Part shown: positions 59,930-64,000 of the stretch, one piece after another
How the letters are laid out: every line of letters starts with the position of its first letter
How positions within the stretch are numbered: position 1 is the first letter of the stretch
Origin: Prevotella sp. UBA2456
Lineage (GTDB): Bacteria; Bacteroidota; Bacteroidia; Bacteroidales; Bacteroidaceae
DNA: 64,000 bases
Reading direction: 5' to 3'
Assembly (NCBI GenBank): GCA_002342415.1
Contig: DDPY01000053.1
Coordinates: 49,311 to 113,310 of the forward strand
Translations under genes and position numbers: made by a program
Notes under the pieces: model-generated
The model's database searches: none
What the model was told of the DNA's origin: nothing
What the model saw: the letters and a program-made list of their open reading frames with translations, nothing else

Positions 59930-62900
59930 CTACAGATTAACCTTCATTTCCTTTCCGCTATAGGTCACAGAGACGGCAGATTTCGGTGTGAAGGTGAGTT
60001 CCTGAGCCTTGTCTTTGGTGACATAGACAATATGGAACTGACGATTCTTCAACATACCATTGAACGAACCGTTACACTTACCCAAGGTAAGGGTCTTGGC
60101 GGCATCGTTATAGGTGATGTCGATAGTGGCATACTTTCCCTTCTCGTAGTTGTAGTTGGTGCCCTCGTCCTCATAGAGCTGGAACTGACCATCGCGGCCG
60201 GCATAGACATAAAGAGTGATGACATCGGCAGGACGCTCGTCGCTGTACTGCATCTCCGGGCCAAAGGGAATGATGCTACCCTCGCGGACAAAGACGGGGA
60301 TACGCTCGTAAGGAGCATCAACGACAAGGCGCTGTCCTCCCTGAATGTATTCGCCAGTATAGAGATCGTACCACCCAGAAGCCTTGGGGAAGTAGACGGA
60401 ACGGTTGCGCGCCTTGTAGTAGCCTACGGGACAAGCCATCAGGGCAGGACCAAACATCCACTGGTCCTTGATATTCTCAACTTCGCGGTCGCCATTAAAG
60501 TCCATAATGAGTCCGCGCATCATGGTGTAGTCCTTCAGATGTACCCAACCTGCCATCGAGTAGAGGTAGGGCATCAGACGATAGCGCAACTTGTCGTAAT
60601 AGACAAACGACTGATAGCAGGGATGATTGTCTGGTGCAAGGTTCCAAATCTCACGCGTGGGCCACTGACCGTGTACGCGGAACAGGGGGATGAAGGCACC
60701 AAACTGGCTCCAGCGAGCCTGCAACTCACGCCACTCTTTCAGGTCCTCGCTCTCCACGCCTGTCTTCTCGTAATCCTGCTGTGCCTTCACATAACGGTTC
60801 TCCACACAGAATCCGCCCTGATCCATTCCCCAGAAGGGCAGACCAGACATCGAGTAGTTGAGACCTGCCGTCATCTGGGCACGCATATCCTCCCAACGAG
60901 TACCAATATCACCCGACCAGGTAGCGGTTGAGTAGCGCTGTTCGCCAGCAAAGCCACTACGGGTTAGCAGGAAGACACGCTGATTGGGAGCCACACTGCG
61001 CTGACCGTTATAGATGGCATCTGCATTGACGATGCTATAGGCGTTGAAATACTCTGTGGTAGTACCCAAGGCGGTAGGACCACTAAGGGCTTTGCGATAC
61101 CACATGGGGGTACAGTCGCGGACATTGGGCTCTGAGGCATCCATCCACCAGGCATCAATACCATGCTTATACTTAGTAAAGAGGTTCTCGTCCATCTGGC
61201 GCCAGAACATCTTACGGGCTCCGGCATCATAGGCATCGTAGAACGAACCCACATAGCCGGGACCTACCCAGTCGTGAATATCGTCAACCACAGCCTGATG
61301 GTACATCCAGCCCTTTTTGTCTATCTCCTTGTAGTTGGCTGTATTGCAATAGAACTTAGGCCATACCGAAATCATGAAGCGGCCACCCATTGCATGAACC
61401 GAGTCGAGCATAGCCTGAGGATTGGGATAGCGCGAGGCCTCAAACTGGTGGGAACCCCACTGATCCTCTTTCCAGTAGTTCCAGTCCTGTACGATATTGT
61501 CAATAGGTATCTGGCGCTTGCGGAACTCAGAGAGCGTCTCCTCAATCTCACCAGAGGTCTTATAGCGCTCGCGACTCTGCCAGAATCCCAGCACCCACTT
61601 GGGGTAGACAGGAGCCTTACCCGTCAGTGTGCGATAGCCTGAGATAATCTCGTCAGCATTCTTGCCGGCAATGAAGTAATAATCCATATCCTTGGCCATC
61701 TCGCTCCATACACTGAGCAGACCACGCTCCTCTGCACTACGCGGAGCAGATACGCGCAGGCCACAATAGGCCTCACCGCCATCAGGCTGCCACTCGATGC
61801 GAAGCTGGACTTTCTTGCCCATCGCCAACTCGGTGGAGAACTTATAGGTATTGGGGTTCCACGCTGTACGCCAACGCTCGGGAACTACCTCTTTACCATC
61901 TATATAGACCTTTACATAACCTGAATAGTAGAGGATAAACTGATAAAGGTCCTTTCTTCCTTTATGCTTGCACTCGCACTTGCCACCATTCTTCTTGCAC
62001 TTGCAGAGGCCACTGGCACAGCACTTGGCTTCGATAAAGCCTTCATACGTCACATTGGCTCCCTGCAGATTGAAGCCCTTGGGCAGATTCTTGATACCTC
62101 CGTTATCGGTAGCTACAGCAAGCTTGGAAGTCATGGGGAAACCATACTCATAGTAGATAGAATCCTCGTCACGGACAATACGCTTGCCCTGCTTGTCGGT
62201 ATAAATACCTGTAAGATGGCCTGCCCTACCCTGCTTGTCGTACAACTTGAAGGCACGATTCAGCTGTAGATAGTCATCGGGATTACCCCAACGGCAATAG
62301 CTATACGAATCCCACAACAGGCCATAATTCTTGTTGGAAAGCACAAAAGGCACGCTGACCTTAGTATTATACTGGAACAGGTCTTCATTCTTTCCCTTCA
62401 TATTCAGCTCCTCAGACTGGTGCTGCCCCAAGCCATAGAAAGCCTCATCGTCGGGGCTGTCAAATAGCATACGCCACGTGAGTCCATTGCGATGGGACTC
62501 AGGAACCTTGGCCACATCGACACCAATCTCCCTATCGGGAACACGGAAGGGCTTGAAGGTCTTTCCGTCCTCGGCTTCCTGCAACATTTTCTTACCATTG
62601 GCATCGAAGAAGGTAATAGCACCCGTCTCCTTATCTACACGGGCTTCGACATGGGCAGCCTTGACGGATACTTTGTCGCCGTCCGTCACCGTAAACTTGG
62701 GCTTAGCTGTCTGTGGGACGATGATAAGACTTTGCTTCTCAGGTAACTTTGTCTCCGACGTTGCCTGCACACGGATGATGTTGTCGTTCACCACCTGTAA
62801 GCGCACCAACTGGGCACCTCCGGTCTTTACTTTCTTTACAGGAATAGTTACATACTGGCCTTCCACCGTATAGTCTGCAGCCATCAGCGTCAGAGCTACC

Positions 62901-62941
62901 AAGGAAAGTATTCCTGCCATGATTGTCTTCATAATCTTCAT
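59930..62941 (-). CDS. GH31 glycosidase with inserted PA14 domain (alpha-xylosidase type)
   Basis: 1003 residues; signal peptide MKIMKTIMAGILSLVALTLMA. The N-terminal GH31 beta-sandwich is interrupted by a PA14-like module (about 275-405), then the barrel carries nucleophile Asp601 (WWMDASEPN) and acid/base Asp678 (WSGDIGTRW), and C-terminal beta-domains. The same layout occurs in xyloglucan alpha-xylosidases of Bacteroides. Inside the PA14 part lies a Cys-rich stretch, CCASGLCKCKKNGGKCECKH (about 306-325), that I do not know from this family. A regulator gene lies 81 bases upstream. Confidence 0.9.
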   Translation of the reverse strand: MKIMKTIMAGILSLVALTLMAADYTVEGQYVTIPVKKVKTGGAQLVRLQVVNDNIIRVQATSETKLPEKQSLIIVPQTAKPKFTVTDGDKVSVKAAHVEARVDKETGAITFFDANGKKMLQEAEDGKTFKPFRVPDREIGVDVAKVPESHRNGLTWRMLFDSPDDEAFYGLGQHQSEELNMKGKNEDLFQYNTKVSVPFVLSNKNYGLLWDSYSYCRWGNPDDYLQLNRAFKLYDKQGRAGHLTGIYTDKQGKRIVRDEDSIYYEYGFPMTSKLAVATDNGGIKNLPKGFNLQGANVTYEGFIEAKCCASGLCKCKKNGGKCECKHKGRKDLYQFILYYSGYVKVYIDGKEVVPERWRTAWNPNTYKFSTELAMGKKVQLRIEWQPDGGEAYCGLRVSAPRSAEERGLLSVWSEMAKDMDYYFIAGKNADEIISGYRTLTGKAPVYPKWVLGFWQSRERYKTSGEIEETLSEFRKRQIPIDNIVQDWNYWKEDQWGSHQFEASRYPNPQAMLDSVHAMGGRFMISVWPKFYCNTANYKEIDKKGWMYHQAVVDDIHDWVGPGYVGSFYDAYDAGARKMFWRQMDENLFTKYKHGIDAWWMDASEPNVRDCTPMWYRKALSGPTALGTTTEYFNAYSIVNADAIYNGQRSVAPNQRVFLLTRSGFAGEQRYSTATWSGDIGTRWEDMRAQMTAGLNYSMSGLPFWGMDQGGFCVENRYVKAQQDYEKTGVESEDLKEWRELQARWSQFGAFIPLFRVHGQWPTREIWNLAPDNHPCYQSFVYYDKLRYRLMPYLYSMAGWVHLKDYTMMRGLIMDFNGDREVENIKDQWMFGPALMACPVGYYKARNRSVYFPKASGWYDLYTGEYIQGGQRLVVDAPYERIPVFVREGSIIPFGPEMQYSDERPADVITLYVYAGRDGQFQLYEDEGTNYNYEKGKYATIDITYNDAAKTLTLGKCNGSFNGMLKNRQFHIVYVTKDKAQELTFTPKSAVSVTYSGKEMKVNL

Positions 62942-62978
62942 TGTGTACTTTATTTATTGTTTAAGTTTTCAGCGTTTG

Positions 62979-62986
62979 CAAAGGTA
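62979..62986 (-). promoter_or_regulatory. -7 box for GH31-PA14
   Basis: TACCTTTG on the minus strand, after TTATTCG, the extended promoter motif, 37 bases before the ATG. Confidence 0.6.
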
Positions 62987-63022
62987 CGAATAATCTGCCA
63001 AATGGAGCGTCACAAAATGTTA

Positions 63023-64000
63023 TCAATCACGATTTGTTTCGTTTTTATTTTTGTTTTTATACTCAGAAGGCATCACTCCATACATCTCCTTGAAATATTT
63101 GGAGAGGTAGCGGGGATTGTTAAATCCTACCTTATAGGCTACCTCAGCCACCGTCAACTGGCTCTTGCTCAACAGCTGCTCTGCATGGCGCAAGCGGATT
63201 TGGCGGATAAACTCAGACGGTGTCATATCCGTAATGGCTGTCAACTTTTTATAAAGGTGTACACGCGACATGCCCAACTGCTCTGCCATCGTTTCAACAC
63301 TGATATCTGCATTGTCGAGATTGTTCTCAACATAGTCGGTAGCTGCCTTGACCAGCTTCTCGTCCAGACTGACAATCTCCAACTCGCGAATCTGGGGTTT
63401 CAGTTTAGTCTTTATCTGGTTGTTCTCTGCCAACTTGGATACTTCTTCCAACAGGGATTCCACCTGATTGAACACCTGTTGCTGTTGCTCATAGCGCTGC
63501 TCGTCGGTCTCGCGCTGCATCATCGCATTAAGACTGTCAAAGGCCTGGCGGAAAGGAATGCGCAGTTCCTCATTGAACGTATCGGCAAACTTCTGCTTAA
63601 CCTCGTCAATACGGTGAGTGTTTTCCTGTTCCATCTTCAACTTCTCAAGACGCAACTTCTCCTGACTACGGCGATATAGCCAATAGACCACAGAGGCTGC
63701 TACCATCATATACAGGAGCCACATCCACCACGACCGATACCAAGGATACGCAATGGTGATAGGCAACTGTATTTCCGTCTGGCCCATGATGCCGTCGTTC
63801 TCCAACATCCTGACACACAAGGTATAGCTGCCAGAAGGCAGTCCCATATAGGTAATGTCAGAATTTGCATCCTCCGTATAGTGCCAATGATTGTTGGCCC
63901 CATGCAGTCGATAAGCAAACCGGGCGCGATTGTGCACCTCACCGCTATTGGAGCAGAGTTGAATCGTGAACATATTCTCGGAATAGTCCAATTGAAGTTT
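63023..64000 (-). CDS. Kinase-less HTCS-like membrane regulator with AraC HTH (C-terminal part, cut by window edge)
   Basis: About 325 C-terminal residues. A Y_Y_Y-type sandwich (FAYRLHGANNHWHYTEDANS) ends the periplasmic part, one transmembrane helix follows (WWMWLLYMMVAASVVYWLY), then a helical stretch where NEELRIPF occupies the place of the histidine-kinase SHELRTPL box, with Glu for His. No ATPase or receiver domain follows; a coiled coil leads straight to an AraC HTH (LGMSRVHLYKKLTAITDMTP, VGFNNPRYLSKYFKEMYG). It probably controls the adjacent GH31 gene. The sensor domain lies beyond the window. Confidence 0.82.
   Translation of the reverse strand, partial: KLQLDYSENMFTIQLCSNSGEVHNRARFAYRLHGANNHWHYTEDANSDITYMGLPSGSYTLCVRMLENDGIMGQTEIQLPITIAYPWYRSWWMWLLYMMVAASVVYWLYRRSQEKLRLEKLKMEQENTHRIDEVKQKFADTFNEELRIPFRQAFDSLNAMMQRETDEQRYEQQQQVFNQVESLLEEVSKLAENNQIKTKLKPQIRELEIVSLDEKLVKAATDYVENNLDNADISVETMAEQLGMSRVHLYKKLTAITDMTPSEFIRQIRLRHAEQLLSKSQLTVAEVAYKVGFNNPRYLSKYFKEMYGVMPSEYKNKNKNETNRD

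Noticed and set aside
61965..62030. Cys-rich insert of GH31 as a sequencing artefact
   Set aside because: The frame is kept on both sides and the codon use is normal.

Overview
The window looks like chromosome from a member of the Bacteroidota, most likely Prevotellaceae. The support is: nearly every gene start has a Bacteroidota-type -7 box (TAnnTTTG, usually TACCTTTG, TAACTTTG or TATCTTTG) and usually no Shine-Dalgarno; the DUF6452/DUF6048 pair is present; ribosomal protein L31 is the zinc-independent type B; and there are hybrid two-component regulators, several secreted glycosidases, and a pectate lyase with a Prevotella-like C-terminal sorting tail. I found no tRNA, rRNA, CRISPR array or intact insertion sequence.

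Layout. 0-24.9 kb is ordinary chromosome: the 5' end of an SRP RNA at the left edge, then a DUF4199 protein, a GT2 glycosyltransferase, DUF6452/DUF6048, ApbE, a Crp-like regulator, an M3 peptidase, dCMP deaminase, an S41 protease, RecF, RibH, L31, a secreted nuclease, glutathione peroxidase, TrxB, a compact hybrid kinase, an SSS symporter, a TrpB-like enzyme, Hsp20 and Mfd. 24.9-31 kb is an A+T-rich accessory island. It holds a repeat element with 21-bp iterons, a tightly packed minus-strand cassette (UDG-fold protein, membrane-anchored CbxX-type AAA+ ATPase, lipoprotein, decayed lipoprotein paralogue, Asp-box protein), a candidate structured RNA just upstream, a broken antitoxin/GNAT-toxin pair and a 104-bp inverted repeat. 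31-39.3 kb is housekeeping: a DPM-like glycosyltransferase, PlsC, a phosphoesterase, a stand-alone MetH reactivation domain, PyrC, a DUF4369 lipoprotein, a DivIC/FtsB-like protein and DnaX. 39.4-44.4 kb is a two-gene pectin module (GH28-GH105 fusion, PL1), followed by an inverted second copy of the 25-kb repeat. 44.9-49.6 kb carries an exonuclease, a flavodoxin-like protein, a TIGR04076-like remnant and the N-degron set clpS-clpA-aat. 49.9-64 kb holds metY behind a GH2-GH31 operon, a convergent SpoIIE-type phosphatase and histidine kinase that both carry TPR sensors, a PA14-containing GH31 enzyme, and the end of a kinase-less AraC-type membrane regulator.

How the parts work together. The carbohydrate genes (GH28/GH105/PL1; GH2/GH31; GH31-PA14 next to a membrane regulator) point to use of plant cell-wall glycans. 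ClpS, ClpA and Aat form a bacterial N-degron pathway in a single transcription unit. The least explained parts are the UDG-AAA+-lipoprotein cassette with its leader RNA, the two related noncoding repeat elements near 25 and 44.7 kb, and two arrays of GAGTYRACTC palindromes on a strict 22-bp period at 19.1 and 49.7 kb.
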